A DNA stretch of 64,000 bases from Pseudomonas sp. MYb60 (GCF_002979555.1 NZ_PCOZ01000003.1:62001-126000); one strand, 5' to 3'. Numbered from the stretch's first letter, positions 1 to 9,628 are shown. A program made the numbers and translations. The notes: generated from the sequence alone by a model not told the origin.

Positions 1-843
1 GAAATCAGCGAGCTGTCCACCCACCTGCAAGGCCAGTTGGTGGCCGTGCACCCGGCGTTCGATGCCCTGTTCGATGACTTCGCCCCGGCTCATTTGCGTG
101 GCCAGCCCCAGGCGCGCACCGAGTGGGCGATCGAGCAATTGAAGCTGGCGGCGCGGGCCAGCCAGCGTCTGGGCCTGACAGCCCACGCGACCTTTTCCGG
201 GGCCTTGCTCTGGCCTTATATGTACCCGTGGCCGCAGCGCCCTGCTGGGTTGGTGGAGCAGGGTTTTGCCGAACTGGCCAAGCGCTGGCTGCCGATCCTC
301 GACTGCTTCGATGAAGCCGGTGTCGACCTGTGCTACGAAATTCACCCCGGTGAAGACCTGCACGACGGCGCCTCGTTCGAGCGTTTCCTTGAAGCCGTCA
401 ATCACCATCCCCGCGCCGCGATCCTCTACGACCCCAGCCACCTGTTGCTTCAGCAGATGGACTACCTGGGCTTTATCGACCGCTATCACTCCCGAATCCG
501 CATGTTCCACGTCAAGGATGCGGAGTTCCGTCCCGATGCGCGCTCCGGCGTCTATGGCGGTTACCAGGGCTGGGTGGAGCGCCCAGGACGCTTCCGTTCG
601 CTGGGTGACGGGCAGATCGACTTCAAGTCGATCTTCAGCAAGCTGACTCAGTACGGTTTCAACGGTTGGGCCGTGCTGGAGTGGGAGTGTTGCCTGAAAG
701 ACTCCGCCCAAGGCGCTGCCGAAGGCGCGGGGTTCATCCGCGATCACATGATCATTCGAAGCGAAAAAGCCTTTGACGATTTCGTCAGCGTGGCCAGCGA
801 TGCGGCTTCCAACAGGCGCTTGTTAGGCTTGCCTGAGGCCTGA
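1..843 (+). CDS. sugar phosphate isomerase/epimerase, 5' end missing
   Basis: The reading frame is open from the first base, so the gene starts upstream of the window and about 280 C-terminal residues are visible. The sequence looks like a xylose-isomerase-like TIM barrel (AP endonuclease 2 superfamily). Metal-ligand-type motifs are present: CYEIHPGE, ILYDPSHLL, MFHVKDAEF and a final AVLEWEC strand. Such enzymes isomerise or epimerise sugars or keto-inositols in the cytoplasm. The next gene, a sugar/nucleoside-type permease, starts about 40 bases downstream on the same strand, so the two probably belong to one carbohydrate-use operon. The substrate cannot be told from this fragment. Confidence 0.85.
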   Translation, partial: EISELSTHLQGQLVAVHPAFDALFDDFAPAHLRGQPQARTEWAIEQLKLAARASQRLGLTAHATFSGALLWPYMYPWPQRPAGLVEQGFAELAKRWLPILDCFDEAGVDLCYEIHPGEDLHDGASFERFLEAVNHHPRAAILYDPSHLLLQQMDYLGFIDRYHSRIRMFHVKDAEFRPDARSGVYGGYQGWVERPGRFRSLGDGQIDFKSIFSKLTQYGFNGWAVLEWECCLKDSAQGAAEGAGFIRDHMIIRSEKAFDDFVSVASDAASNRRLLGLPEA

Positions 844-884
844 GTTTCACCAGTTTTTTCAATAACAATAAGACGGTGACTGTT

Positions 885-2123
885 ATGACCTGGATGACCG
901 CGCGCCTGAGCGCCATGATGTTCCTGCAGTTCTTTATCTGGGGTGGCTGGTTCGTCACCCTGGGCACCTTCCTGTCCAGCCAGTTGGGTGCCAGCGGCAG
1001 CCAGATTGGCATGGCGTTCTCGACCCAGTCCTGGGGCGCGATCATTGCGCCGTTCGTGATCGGCCTGATCGCTGACCGTTTCTTCAATGCCGAACGCATT
1101 CTGGCGATGCTGCATTTGGTGGGAGCGGTGTTGCTGTATCAACTCTACCGGGCGCCGGATTTTGCCGCGTTCTATCCCTACGTGCTGGCCTACATGATGA
1201 TCTACATGCCGACCCTGGCATTGGTGAACTCCGTTGCCTTCCGGCAGATGCGCGACCCGGCGCTGGAGTTTTCGCGCATTCGTGTATGGGGCACCGTGGG
1301 CTGGATTGTCGCGGGCGTGGTGATCAGTTTCGTGTTCGCCTGGGACTCGAAAGCCGCGATTGCTTCCGGTGGCCTGCGCAACACCTTCCTGATGGCGGCG
1401 CTGGCATCCTTGGTGCTGGGCATCTACAGCTTTACACTGCCCGATACCGCTCCGCTGAAGGCCGACACCACGCGAACCGGTGTCAAACAGCTCCTCGGCC
1501 TGGACGCCTTGGGCCTGTTGAAAGACCGCAGTTACCTAGTGTTTTTCATTGCCTCGATCCTGATCTGCATCCCGCTGGCGTTCTATTACCAGAATGCCAA
1601 TCCATTTCTTGCCGACATCGGCATGACCAATCCCACGGCGAAGATGGCCATCGGGCAGGTCTCCGAAGTCCTGTTCATGCTCCTGCTGCCGCTGTTCATT
1701 CACCGCTTCGGGATCAAGATTGCCTTACTCATGGGCATGCTGGCATGGGCGTTGCGCTACGTGCTGTTTGCCTACGGTAACAATGCCGACCTGGCCTTCA
1801 TGCTGTTCACCGGTATCGCCCTGCACGGCATCTGCTACGACTTTTTCTTTGTGTCCGGGCAGATCTACACCGATGCAAAAACCCCCGAGCGCTTCAGAAG
1901 CTCAGCCCAGGGCTTGATTACCCTGGCCACCTACGGGGTTGGCATGCTGATCGGCTTCTGGGTCGCGGGCCATGTCTCCGACTACTACGCCACCCCGGCG
2001 GGACACCAGTGGCAGAGCATCTGGTTATTCCCGGCGTTCTTTTCCCTGGGCGTCGTGCTGGTGTTCATGTTTGCCTTTCGCGATGCGCGGCGGTCTGGGG
2101 TGACGCCTGCCGAGGCTGCCTGA
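885..2123 (+). CDS. MFS permease, nucleoside:H+ symporter (NupG-like) family
   Basis: This is a membrane protein of about 412 residues with roughly 12 hydrophobic segments. It begins MTWMTARLSAMMFLQFF and has the WGGWFVTLGTF opening typical of NupG/XapB-type permeases, which import nucleosides or related sugars with protons across the inner membrane. I place the start at ATG 885; an in-frame GTG lies at 876, and neither has a strong ribosome binding site. The partial sugar isomerase gene lies just upstream, which suggests the real substrate may be a sugar or polyol. The LysR gene on the opposite strand converges and ends a few bases after the stop. Confidence 0.82.
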   Translation: MTWMTARLSAMMFLQFFIWGGWFVTLGTFLSSQLGASGSQIGMAFSTQSWGAIIAPFVIGLIADRFFNAERILAMLHLVGAVLLYQLYRAPDFAAFYPYVLAYMMIYMPTLALVNSVAFRQMRDPALEFSRIRVWGTVGWIVAGVVISFVFAWDSKAAIASGGLRNTFLMAALASLVLGIYSFTLPDTAPLKADTTRTGVKQLLGLDALGLLKDRSYLVFFIASILICIPLAFYYQNANPFLADIGMTNPTAKMAIGQVSEVLFMLLLPLFIHRFGIKIALLMGMLAWALRYVLFAYGNNADLAFMLFTGIALHGICYDFFFVSGQIYTDAKTPERFRSSAQGLITLATYGVGMLIGFWVAGHVSDYYATPAGHQWQSIWLFPAFFSLGVVLVFMFAFRDARRSGVTPAEAA

Positions 2124-2129
2124 CGACGG

Positions 2130-3044
2130 CTAAAGGCTGTCAGGGTCGCCAAAAAACATCTGAATCCGCGACCGCAACCACCGCTCCCCAGGATCATTGT
2201 CTTGAGACCCGCGCCACGCCATGTGCAGTTCGAAACTGCGCACTGGCAACGGCGGGTCCTCTGCGCGCAGCCCGCCCGCCGAAGTCAGTGCCTCGGCAGC
2301 GTAGTCCGGTACGGTGGCGAGGATGTCGGTGCCGGCGAGCAGAGTGCCCAGGCCGTTGAACTGGGGCACGGCCAGTACCACGTGGCGCTTGCGGTCGAGT
2401 TTTTCCAGTTCTTCATCGATGAAACCGCTCAAGTCACCGGCGAATGACACCAAGGCGTGGGGGCGGGCGCAGAAGTCGTCCAGGCTCAGTGAGCCGGGGA
2501 CGCTGTCGGCGCGTAGCAGTTTCGGCAGGCTGCGGCGCAGGACCTTGCGCTTGGCGTTGGCCGGCAAGTCGGCGGTGTAGCTGACGCCGATGGAGATTTC
2601 GCCAGAGGCCAGCAGGCCCGGCATCAGGATGTAGTTGACGCGGCGTACCACCAGCACGATGCCGGGGGCCTCGGCGCGCAGGCGCTTGAGCAGTTGGGGC
2701 AGCAGGGCGAATTCGACGTCGTCGGACAGGCCGATGCGAAACACCGCCGTGCTGGTGGCCGGGTCGAACTCGGCGGCGCGGCTGACGGCGGTGGAAATCG
2801 AATCCAGGGCCGGGGAGAGCAGGGCGAAGATCTCGATCGCACGAGCGGACGGCTCCATGCTCCGGCCGGTGCGCACGAACAGCGGATCGTCGAACAGGCC
2901 GCGCAGGCGCGACAGTGCAGCGCTGATGGCCGGCTGACCGAGGAACAGCTTCTCGGCCGCGCGGGTCACGCTGCGCTCGTGCATCAAGGTTTCGAATACG
3001 ATCAAGAGGTTAAGGTCGACACGACGCAGGTCATTACGGTTCAT
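2130..3044 (-). CDS. LysR family transcriptional regulator
   Basis: The protein of about 304 residues has an N-terminal winged helix (DLNLLIVFETLMHERSVTRA...GQPAISAALSRLRGLF) and a LysR substrate-binding domain. The start at 3044 is chosen because AGGACACAAG sits directly before that ATG; an ATG eight codons upstream lacks a site. It is of the NodD/NahR/LeuO-like subgroup (RVDLNLL opening). It is divergent from the zinc-type oxidoreductase gene at 3313 with about 270 bases between them, so that gene is a likely target. It also converges on the MFS permease gene. Confidence 0.9.
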   Translation of the reverse strand: MNRNDLRRVDLNLLIVFETLMHERSVTRAAEKLFLGQPAISAALSRLRGLFDDPLFVRTGRSMEPSARAIEIFALLSPALDSISTAVSRAAEFDPATSTAVFRIGLSDDVEFALLPQLLKRLRAEAPGIVLVVRRVNYILMPGLLASGEISIGVSYTADLPANAKRKVLRRSLPKLLRADSVPGSLSLDDFCARPHALVSFAGDLSGFIDEELEKLDRKRHVVLAVPQFNGLGTLLAGTDILATVPDYAAEALTSAGGLRAEDPPLPVRSFELHMAWRGSQDNDPGERWLRSRIQMFFGDPDSL

Positions 3045-3312
3045 CTTGTGTCCTGGAAGAGTCAGCAAACTTGACGAGAGCAGTCACAAGGGAACCCCCA
3101 GGATTCCATTAAGAAACGTGACCGGCATGAATCTTACGGGGAAAGACTGGTACTCTGCACCGGCTAATTGAGTTTTCCCACAATACTTGAGGTCTATTCC
3201 TCAGATGCGGAATCAATGGCAAGCATGGTGACTATTAATGGTGACCGGTGGCCTTACCCGGAAAGCCCAGATAGAGTTCATGGCATTAGAGGTTACTTTG
3301 ACGAGGTTTGCG

Positions 3313-4335
3313 ATGTCCCGCACGATTCGTTTTCACAAGTTTGGTCCGGCCGAGGTGCTCAAGTGCGAAGAGCATGCAGCCGCGTTGCCCGCACCGGGCG
3401 AAGTGCAGGTGCGTGTCGAAGCGATCGGCATCAGCTGGTATGACATTCTGTGGCGCCAGAACCTGGCGTCCTCCCATGCACGTCTGCCGTCCGGCCTGGG
3501 CCATGAAATGGCCGGTGTGGTCGTCGCCCTCGGCGAAGGCGTGGATGACTTGGCGGTCGGCGACAAGGTCGCCAGTTTCCCGGCCGAGAGCCCCAACGAT
3601 TACCCGGTGTATGGCGAACAGATCGTCCTGCCCCGTTCGGCGCTGGTCCGCTACCCGGACGTACTGAGCCCCATCGAAGCCAGCGTGCATTACACGCCGT
3701 TGCTGATCGCCTACTTCGCTTATGTGGACCTGGCACGCGTGAAGCCCGGGCAATTCGCCCTGGTGACCGATGCCAGCCACTGCGCGGGCCCTTCGTTCGT
3801 GCAATTGGGCAAGGCCTTGGGGGTGCGGGTGATTGCCGCGACCAAGGACAGCGCGGAACGTGAATACCTGCTGTCCCTCGGCGCGGAAAAGGTCATCGTC
3901 ACCGAAGAGCAGGACCTGCTCATGCAGGTCAACAAGTTCACCGACAACCGTGGCGTTGACGTGGTATTCGATGGCTTGGGCGGCCCGCAGATGTCGTTGC
4001 TCGGCGATGTGCTGGCGCCGCGTGGCAGCCTGGTGCTCTACGGCTTGCAGGGTGGCAACCAGACGCCATTTCCGGCCTGTGCCGCGTTCCAGAAGAACAT
4101 CCAGTTCTTTGTGCACTGCATCGGCAATTTCACCGGCAAACCGGAATTGGGCATCACCCAGGACCAGGTCGCCCTGCAGCGTGCCTTGCGTGACATCAAC
4201 CAACTGACCGCCGATCGTGTGTTGTTGCCGCTGAAAACCACGGTGTTTGCGTTCAATCAATTTGTAGAAGCGCATCGCTACATGGATGAATGCCCGTGCC
4301 GTGAGCGCGTTGCGTTGCAGGTCGAAGCTGTTTAG
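3313..4335 (+). CDS. zinc-dependent alcohol dehydrogenase-like / quinone oxidoreductase (MDR family)
   Basis: The protein has about 340 residues: an N-terminal GroES-like domain (GLGHEMAGVVVALGEGVDDLAVGDKV) and a Rossmann NAD(P)H domain, ending in the usual VFDGLGGPQ and LVLYGLQGG segments. It belongs to the medium-chain dehydrogenase/reductase family. The catalytic-zinc cysteine of classical alcohol dehydrogenases is not evident: the sequence reads GISWYDILWRQ where it would lie. A quinone-oxidoreductase-type, NADPH-dependent activity is therefore more likely. The start at 3313 is preceded by GAGG six bases away; an upstream in-frame start at 3238 would add an unrelated leader. It is divergent from a LysR gene that may control it. 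Confidence 0.85.
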   Translation: MSRTIRFHKFGPAEVLKCEEHAAALPAPGEVQVRVEAIGISWYDILWRQNLASSHARLPSGLGHEMAGVVVALGEGVDDLAVGDKVASFPAESPNDYPVYGEQIVLPRSALVRYPDVLSPIEASVHYTPLLIAYFAYVDLARVKPGQFALVTDASHCAGPSFVQLGKALGVRVIAATKDSAEREYLLSLGAEKVIVTEEQDLLMQVNKFTDNRGVDVVFDGLGGPQMSLLGDVLAPRGSLVLYGLQGGNQTPFPACAAFQKNIQFFVHCIGNFTGKPELGITQDQVALQRALRDINQLTADRVLLPLKTTVFAFNQFVEAHRYMDECPCRERVALQVEAV

Positions 4336-4373
4336 CACGTAGGAATATTCTCAAGCGAGAGTTTCCAGCCTTG

Positions 4374-4394
4374 GGCGCATGGGACAAATGCGCC
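4374..4394. repeat. perfect 7-bp inverted repeat downstream of the oxidoreductase gene
   Basis: The arms GGCGCAT (4374-4380) and ATGCGCC (4388-4394) flank a 7-base spacer, 38 bases after the oxidoreductase stop. There is no T-tract, so it is a weak terminator candidate; it could instead be a protein-binding site. Confidence 0.45.
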
Positions 4395-4472
4395 ATTTGA
4401 CAGGACTCTGTGTGCCCCTCTCTTGGAACGCCTGCCTGGCGTTTCTTCCCCTGAATCATGCCTTTCTGCCTG

Positions 4473-4511
4473 ACGCCGCCCTGAATTCCAGCGCGGCGTT
4501 GTTGTTTTTGC
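4473..4511 (+). terminator. intrinsic terminator
   Basis: The arms ACGCCGC (4473-4479) and GCGGCGT (4493-4499) form a GC-rich stem followed by TGTTGTTTTTG. This is a good rho-independent terminator reading rightward. It would end the oxidoreductase transcript or a short RNA from the 4336-4470 interval. Confidence 0.65.
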
Positions 4512-4626
4512 GCCATCGGTGAATGTCATGACTTTCATCTGGACTGGTTTTTAGCCAGGTTCTGTATCTGTTAATCAATATTGCAGCGCTGATAATTGCT
4601 CCTCACTTCATCTCAAGGACTGAGCA

Positions 4627-4776
4627 ATGATTGAATCAATGACGCTGCGTTCGGTCGTCAATCGAACGCCTGCTGCGCACCCCGTGACGCCCCAGGGACG
4701 ACAGGCATATCAACGCAAGTTCACATTCAACAAATGGGAAAGTTGGCTGATTTGTAGTTGTCGGACGCTTCTTTAA
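4627..4776 (+). CDS. possible micro-ORF, 49 residues, unknown
   Basis: An ATG at 4627 follows CAAGGACTGAGCA, a strong ribosome binding site with 7-base spacing. The frame stays open for 49 codons to TAA at 4774. The predicted peptide starts MIESMTLRSVVNRTP, is basic, and has a Trp/Cys-rich end (KWESWLICSCRTLL). I recognise no family. It lies alone between a terminator and the next gene, about 255 bases before the 474-residue ORF. It may be a leader or small protein, or chance; the ribosome binding site is the only positive sign. Confidence 0.35.
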   Translation: MIESMTLRSVVNRTPAAHPVTPQGRQAYQRKFTFNKWESWLICSCRTLL

Positions 4777-5031
4777 TTAGTTTAAAAAAGATGTGTAGGG
4801 CCTTGTAGGAATCGTCCTGAGCATGTCGGAAAGGCTCGTAAATACTGGGTCTCGCCGAATGATGGCGATTTAGCCAACACCCCACGTTGCCGGCGTCTTT
4901 ATGTTGCGAGGTGCTAGTGTTTATTCACCGGTACATCATACGAAGCGCGACTTTCCTACACAGGTTTATAGGTCGAGTAACTGCCGCTGGTAGTTGCTTG
5001 AAACTGATATCTCAACGCAGGTAGTAGAACG

Positions 5032-6456
5032 ATGAGCGCTATTCACGAACAGGCTATGAATTATGTTTACCAGCAAGTTCTGCAACGCTTGATTGGGCAC
5101 TTTACGCGGGCCGAACGAACGTCACTCCAGTTGCTGATCCAGCGCATTGTCGTGGCGGCAGGAGGCATGGAGCAGGTCGGCGATTACAAGGTCTTGATCG
5201 CCCACGGCGGTGGTGAGGTCAGCAGCTACACCCTGGCTCTGCTGAGGGCCGCCCAGTTGACCATCGCCGGCCGTACCCCGCGCACCTTTCAATTGCGGGT
5301 CGCGACCTTGCGCCACACGGGCATGACCCAGGGCACCCTGGATACCCTCAATCGCGGTTATAACCGGTTGTTCCTCCATGATGACCCACGCGTGGAGTTG
5401 TTGATGGTGGAAAACCATGAAGTATTGCCATTCAACCATCAGCGCCCGGCTTCCGCGGCCGGTCGGGACGTCAGCCAGCGCACCATGCTGATGGTGGGGC
5501 ACCTGACGTCCGGAGACATCCGCGCCACGTTCTGCAACGAGACCTACCTGGCCCTCGGCGACTTCTACCAGCGTGCCGTCACCTGGAACGGCGGGGTGCA
5601 TGCCCTGGTCAGTGGCGACGCCCCGCGCAAGCAAACCCAGTTGCTGGCCTGGCTGAAAAAGGCCGCCGTGGGCGCGGGCATTCCGGTGGCCAGGGGTTGG
5701 CCGATGTCGCTGACTGCGTTGTTTGCGCGCATGGATGATATGAGCACGGGGTATTACCAGGATATGTTCGGCGAACACTATGTCGCCAATGCCAGCCCAA
5801 GCCGTTCCAGTCATCGTTATCTGGCGTATATCAACGTAGCCGATCTGCTGAACGATACCGTGCCGGCCGGCGCCCCTTTGCTCAATGACTTCATGGCCTA
5901 CGCGCCCGACCCGTTGGGCTTTCATTTGAGCCAGCCGACCTACGCCAATCCATTGCTGATGGCTCACTTGCGCGGTCTACAGGCCCAATGCCTGCGGGAA
6001 CTGGACTATGGAGACGGGGTAGAGCGCTTTTTCGAGCAGGCCGCCCATTACATGATCCGTCAGCAAATGCCCGAAGCATTACTGGCCCAGGCCGCCACGC
6101 GGGAGGGGCGAATGCTGTCGACGACGCATGCCCAGGCGTTCTTCGGCCTGGACGAAACCCAGTTGATCTGCCTGCTGTTCTCCCCGTTCATCCACCATGG
6201 GGAACGCCTGGAAGGCTACTTGCGCCAATGCCACCCGGGCATGCTGGTGGCGCTGCCGGAGCTGCACAAAGTGCTGCAGGGCAAGTCGAGTTCCGAGATG
6301 TTGCAGCAGTGGATCACCGACACCAGTGGCTTGCCGCTGCCCTTGCTTGAGCACCTGTACCGCAAGCGGCCACACGTTGTGCGCGGCGGCCCGCTGCACC
6401 GCGCATCGGCGCCGGCGCGCAGCCCGGTGCAGTCCGTTCAACTGTCCGGGCAATGA
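5032..6456 (+). CDS. uncharacterised 474-residue protein, coupled to a MocR regulator
   Basis: No family is recognised. The protein appears soluble, with no signal peptide or membrane segment, and has about 474 residues. It opens MSAIHEQAMNYVYQQVL, has a GGGEVSSYTLALLRAAQL stretch near residue 60, and has a proline/arginine-rich, probably disordered last 30 residues. Its stop overlaps the start of the MocR-type regulator gene as ATGA at 6453-6456. The two are therefore translationally coupled and probably work together, for example as a sensor or effector partner. Upstream short inverted repeats (TAGGA-ATCG-TCCT near 4810 and CCTA...TAGG at 4955-4972) could be control sites. The start follows CAGGTAGTAGAACG. 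Confidence 0.75.
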   Translation: MSAIHEQAMNYVYQQVLQRLIGHFTRAERTSLQLLIQRIVVAAGGMEQVGDYKVLIAHGGGEVSSYTLALLRAAQLTIAGRTPRTFQLRVATLRHTGMTQGTLDTLNRGYNRLFLHDDPRVELLMVENHEVLPFNHQRPASAAGRDVSQRTMLMVGHLTSGDIRATFCNETYLALGDFYQRAVTWNGGVHALVSGDAPRKQTQLLAWLKKAAVGAGIPVARGWPMSLTALFARMDDMSTGYYQDMFGEHYVANASPSRSSHRYLAYINVADLLNDTVPAGAPLLNDFMAYAPDPLGFHLSQPTYANPLLMAHLRGLQAQCLRELDYGDGVERFFEQAAHYMIRQQMPEALLAQAATREGRMLSTTHAQAFFGLDETQLICLLFSPFIHHGERLEGYLRQCHPGMLVALPELHKVLQGKSSSEMLQQWITDTSGLPLPLLEHLYRKRPHVVRGGPLHRASAPARSPVQSVQLSGQ

Positions 6457-7859
6457 CACTGCGTGGCGAACGCCAGGCGGATTTCGCGTACCAGGCGGTT
6501 TACCGGTATGTGATCAGCCTGATCAACGAGTCCAGCCCAGGGGTGCGCGTCAAGCTGCCGTCCCTTCGGCAATTGGCGGGGCGGCTGAGCGTCTCGATCT
6601 CGACGATCCAGTACGCCTATTCATTACTGGAGAAGGAAGGGCGGGTGTATTCAGTGGCCAAGTCCGGGTATTACGCCTGGCCCCTGGTCGCGGGCGGCCA
6701 GGTCGGGGCGGGCGGTGATTTGCTCGACCGACTCTATGCCGCCGCCCGCCGACCCGGCATGGCGGTGCTCAGCGGCGACGAGCCGGCATTGCTGGCCTCG
6801 CTGGATGGCACCTTGCTACGCCTGGAGCGGGAACTGGTACGCCAATATCCGCGCCATTTGCAGCCCTGGTCCCAGGCCTGCGGTGTGTGGGAACTGCGTG
6901 CGGCGTTGGCGGCCCGCTACACCACATCGCCCACGCGCTGCTGGCATGCCGACGATGTCTACATCGGTGCCGATTTGCGCGGCGTGCTGGATATCCTGAT
7001 TGACGTTCTGGGCCTGCGCGGCACCACGGTGGTTGTGGAATCGCCGTGTGACTGGCTGATTTTGCGCCTGCTGCAGGATGCCGGCGTGCACATCATCGAG
7101 CTGTGCTGGACGCCACAAGGCAGGCTGGACCTCGCCAGGCTCCGGCAATTGCTGCGCGACGAACCGGTACATCTGGTGCTGCTGTCGTCGTCGGTAAGCC
7201 TGCCGGCCGGCATGGCGATGTCGACGCAGGACCGTGGAGAACTGGCGCAACTGCTGGATGAGTACGGCTGCTGGCTGTTGGAAAACGACACCTTTGGCGA
7301 CCTGAGCTTTAAATGGCCTCAAGCCTCACTGCGCGAGCTGGTCAACCCGGAGCGGCTGATCGTGTTTTCCTCATTCGAGAAAATCCTCGGTTCGGAGGCG
7401 CCCTACGGCTACCTTCTGTCCCGCGACATGGGCAGTGAGTTGCAGCGCCAATTCCTGCTGCGTTCCTTCCGGCTTTCATCGATTCGTCAGCGGGCGATCG
7501 CACGGCTGTTTCAAAGCGGCCGTATCGATCAGCATTTGAGCACCCTGCGCCAGCTGCTGCAGGAGCAAGCCCTGGAAATGAGTGTGCGCCTGGAGCAGCA
7601 TCTGGGGGCTCAGGTGAGTTTTCGCATGCCGGCGGCGGGCGCGACGTTCTGGCTGGCTTCCACCCATGCCGTGGATATGCGCGAAGTGTTCCAGCGGTTG
7701 CTTGCGCAGCAGGTGGTGGTGGCGCCTGGGGAGCTGTTCAGTGTCTGCGGCCTTCATCATCAGTATTTTCGCCTGAGCCATACCTTTCATGGCCAACCGA
7801 GCCTTGACCTTGCCCTGACAGCCCTTAGCGACGCCCTGCGGCAGGCACAAACCGCCTGA
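6453..7859 (+). CDS. MocR/PdxR-type GntR regulator with aminotransferase-like domain
   Basis: The first 80 residues form a GntR winged helix (LPSLRQLAGRLSVSISTIQYAYSLLEKEG). The remaining residues of the 468 form a class I aminotransferase fold. The PLP lysine context SSFEKIL and the ENDTFGDL aspartate region are both kept, so PLP binding is plausible. MocR proteins are usually transcription factors that sense PLP or amino compounds rather than enzymes. The ORF begins inside the stop codon of the preceding unknown gene, so the two are made together. The target is unknown; the coupled upstream gene or its own operon are the first candidates. Confidence 0.88.
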   Translation: MTLRGERQADFAYQAVYRYVISLINESSPGVRVKLPSLRQLAGRLSVSISTIQYAYSLLEKEGRVYSVAKSGYYAWPLVAGGQVGAGGDLLDRLYAAARRPGMAVLSGDEPALLASLDGTLLRLERELVRQYPRHLQPWSQACGVWELRAALAARYTTSPTRCWHADDVYIGADLRGVLDILIDVLGLRGTTVVVESPCDWLILRLLQDAGVHIIELCWTPQGRLDLARLRQLLRDEPVHLVLLSSSVSLPAGMAMSTQDRGELAQLLDEYGCWLLENDTFGDLSFKWPQASLRELVNPERLIVFSSFEKILGSEAPYGYLLSRDMGSELQRQFLLRSFRLSSIRQRAIARLFQSGRIDQHLSTLRQLLQEQALEMSVRLEQHLGAQVSFRMPAAGATFWLASTHAVDMREVFQRLLAQQVVVAPGELFSVCGLHHQYFRLSHTFHGQPSLDLALTALSDALRQAQTA

Positions 7860-7969
7860 GTCATGTATGAAACTTCTCTTGCTGCTGTAGGATCTATACC
7901 GTCGCGAAGCAGTCCAACTCTCAGTAAACTGCCGCTTTTTTCCGAATCACTTCTCTCTGAGGTTTTTGC

Positions 7970-9613
7970 ATGACAATCAGTCCTTTTGCGGGCAAGCCGG
8001 CGCCAGCCCAGTTGCTGGTGGATATCCCGCGACTGGTCACGGCCTACTACACGGGCCAGCCTGATGCATCGATCTCCACCCAGCGTGTCGCCTTTGGTAC
8101 GTCCGGCCACCGTGGCAGCTCGTTCGAGCTGAGCTTCAACGAATGGCATGTGCTCGCCATCAGCCAGGCCATCTGCCTGTATCGCGAAGCCCAGGGTATC
8201 AACGGCCCATTTTTCGTCGGCCTGGACACCCACGCATTGTCCACGCCTGCCGGGGCCAGCGCCCTGGAAGTGCTGGCGGCCAATGGTGTGCACGTAATGC
8301 TCGCCGAGGGCGATGAATACACGCCGACGCCGGCGATTTCCCACGCCATCATCTGTTACAACCGTGGCCGCACCAGCGGTTTGGCGGACGGCATTGTCAT
8401 CACGCCGTCCCATAATCCGCCGCAAAGCGGTGGCTACAAGTACAACCCGCCCAATGGCGGCCCGGCCGATACCCACGTGACCAAGTGGATCGAAGCCAAG
8501 GCCAACGAGCTGCTGGCCAACCGGTTGGCGGGCGTGAAGCGCATCACCCACGCGCAGGCACTCAAGGCTGACACCACCCATCGCCATGATTACCTCAACA
8601 GCTACGTGGCCGACCTGGTCAACGTGATCGACATGGACGCCATCCGCAGCGCCGACCTGCGCTTGGGGGTGGATCCACTGGGCGGAGCAGGGGTGCGCTA
8701 TTGGTCGGCGATTGCCGAGCATTACCGTCTGAACCTGGACGTGGTGAACACCGAAGTCGATTCGACGTTCCGCTTCATGAGCGTCGACTGGGACGGGCAG
8801 ATTCGCATGGACCCTTCGTCCAGCTACGCCATGCAAGGCCTGATCGGCCTCAAGGAACGCTTCGACGTGGCGTTCGCCTGCGACCCGGACCACGACCGCC
8901 ACGGCATCGTGACCCCGTCCGGTGGCCTGTTGGCACCCAACAACTACCTGGCAGTGTCCATCGACTACCTGTTCCAGAACCGTCCTGACTGGCGCGCCGA
9001 CGCCGCGGTGGGCAAGACCGTGGTCAGCAGTGGCTTGATCGACCGCGTGGCCGCACGTATTGGCCGTCGCCTGTACGAAGTGCCGGTGGGCTTCAAGTGG
9101 TTTGCCGACGGCTTGTTCGAAGGTTCGTTGGGTTTTGGCGGTGAAGAAAGCGCCGGCGCCTCGTTCCTGCGCAAGGACGGCAGCGTGTGGAGCACCGACA
9201 AGGACGGCTTGATTCCGGCCTTGCTGGCAGCGGAAATGACCTCGCGCAAAGGCCAGGACCCTAGCCAGATCTACCGTGGCCTCACCGACGCCTTGGGCGA
9301 GCCGTTCGCGATTCGTGTCGACGCCAAGGCCACCCCGGCGCAAAAGGCCCTGTTGGGCAAACTGTCGCCGGAGCAGGTGACCTCTACCGAATTGGCCGGT
9401 GAGACGATCCAGCAGATCCTCAGCCATGCACCGGGCAACAACCAGGCCATTGGCGGCTTGAAGGTGATGACCGAAAACGGCTGGTTCGCCGCACGGCCTT
9501 CGGGTACCGAGGATATCTACAAGATCTATGCCGAGAGCTTTATCGGTGAAGATCACCTCAAGCGGCTGGTAGAAGAGGCGCAGGTGCTGGTAGACGGCGC
9601 CATTTCCCAATAA
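7970..9613 (+). CDS. pgm: phosphoglucomutase (alpha-D-glucose phosphate-specific)
   Basis: This 547-residue cytoplasmic enzyme interconverts glucose 1-phosphate and glucose 6-phosphate, linking glycolysis to glycogen, trehalose and polysaccharide precursors. The catalytic phosphoserine loop TPSHNPP places the serine at residue 147. The metal loop DPDHDRHG, sugar loop GEESAG and phosphate loop [12 protein letters not shown] are all present. Length and motifs match the Escherichia coli Pgm family. GAGG lies 7 bases before ATG 7970. A strong hairpin at 9629-9659 ends the transcript. Confidence 0.96.
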   Translation: MTISPFAGKPAPAQLLVDIPRLVTAYYTGQPDASISTQRVAFGTSGHRGSSFELSFNEWHVLAISQAICLYREAQGINGPFFVGLDTHALSTPAGASALEVLAANGVHVMLAEGDEYTPTPAISHAIICYNRGRTSGLADGIVITPSHNPPQSGGYKYNPPNGGPADTHVTKWIEAKANELLANRLAGVKRITHAQALKADTTHRHDYLNSYVADLVNVIDMDAIRSADLRLGVDPLGGAGVRYWSAIAEHYRLNLDVVNTEVDSTFRFMSVDWDGQIRMDPSSSYAMQGLIGLKERFDVAFACDPDHDRHGIVTPSGGLLAPNNYLAVSIDYLFQNRPDWRADAAVGKTVVSSGLIDRVAARIGRRLYEVPVGFKWFADGLFEGSLGFGGEESAGASFLRKDGSVWSTDKDGLIPALLAAEMTSRKGQDPSQIYRGLTDALGEPFAIRVDAKATPAQKALLGKLSPEQVTSTELAGETIQQILSHAPGNNQAIGGLKVMTENGWFAARPSGTEDIYKIYAESFIGEDHLKRLVEEAQVLVDGAISQ

Positions 9614-9628
9614 CACTGCACGCATCAA

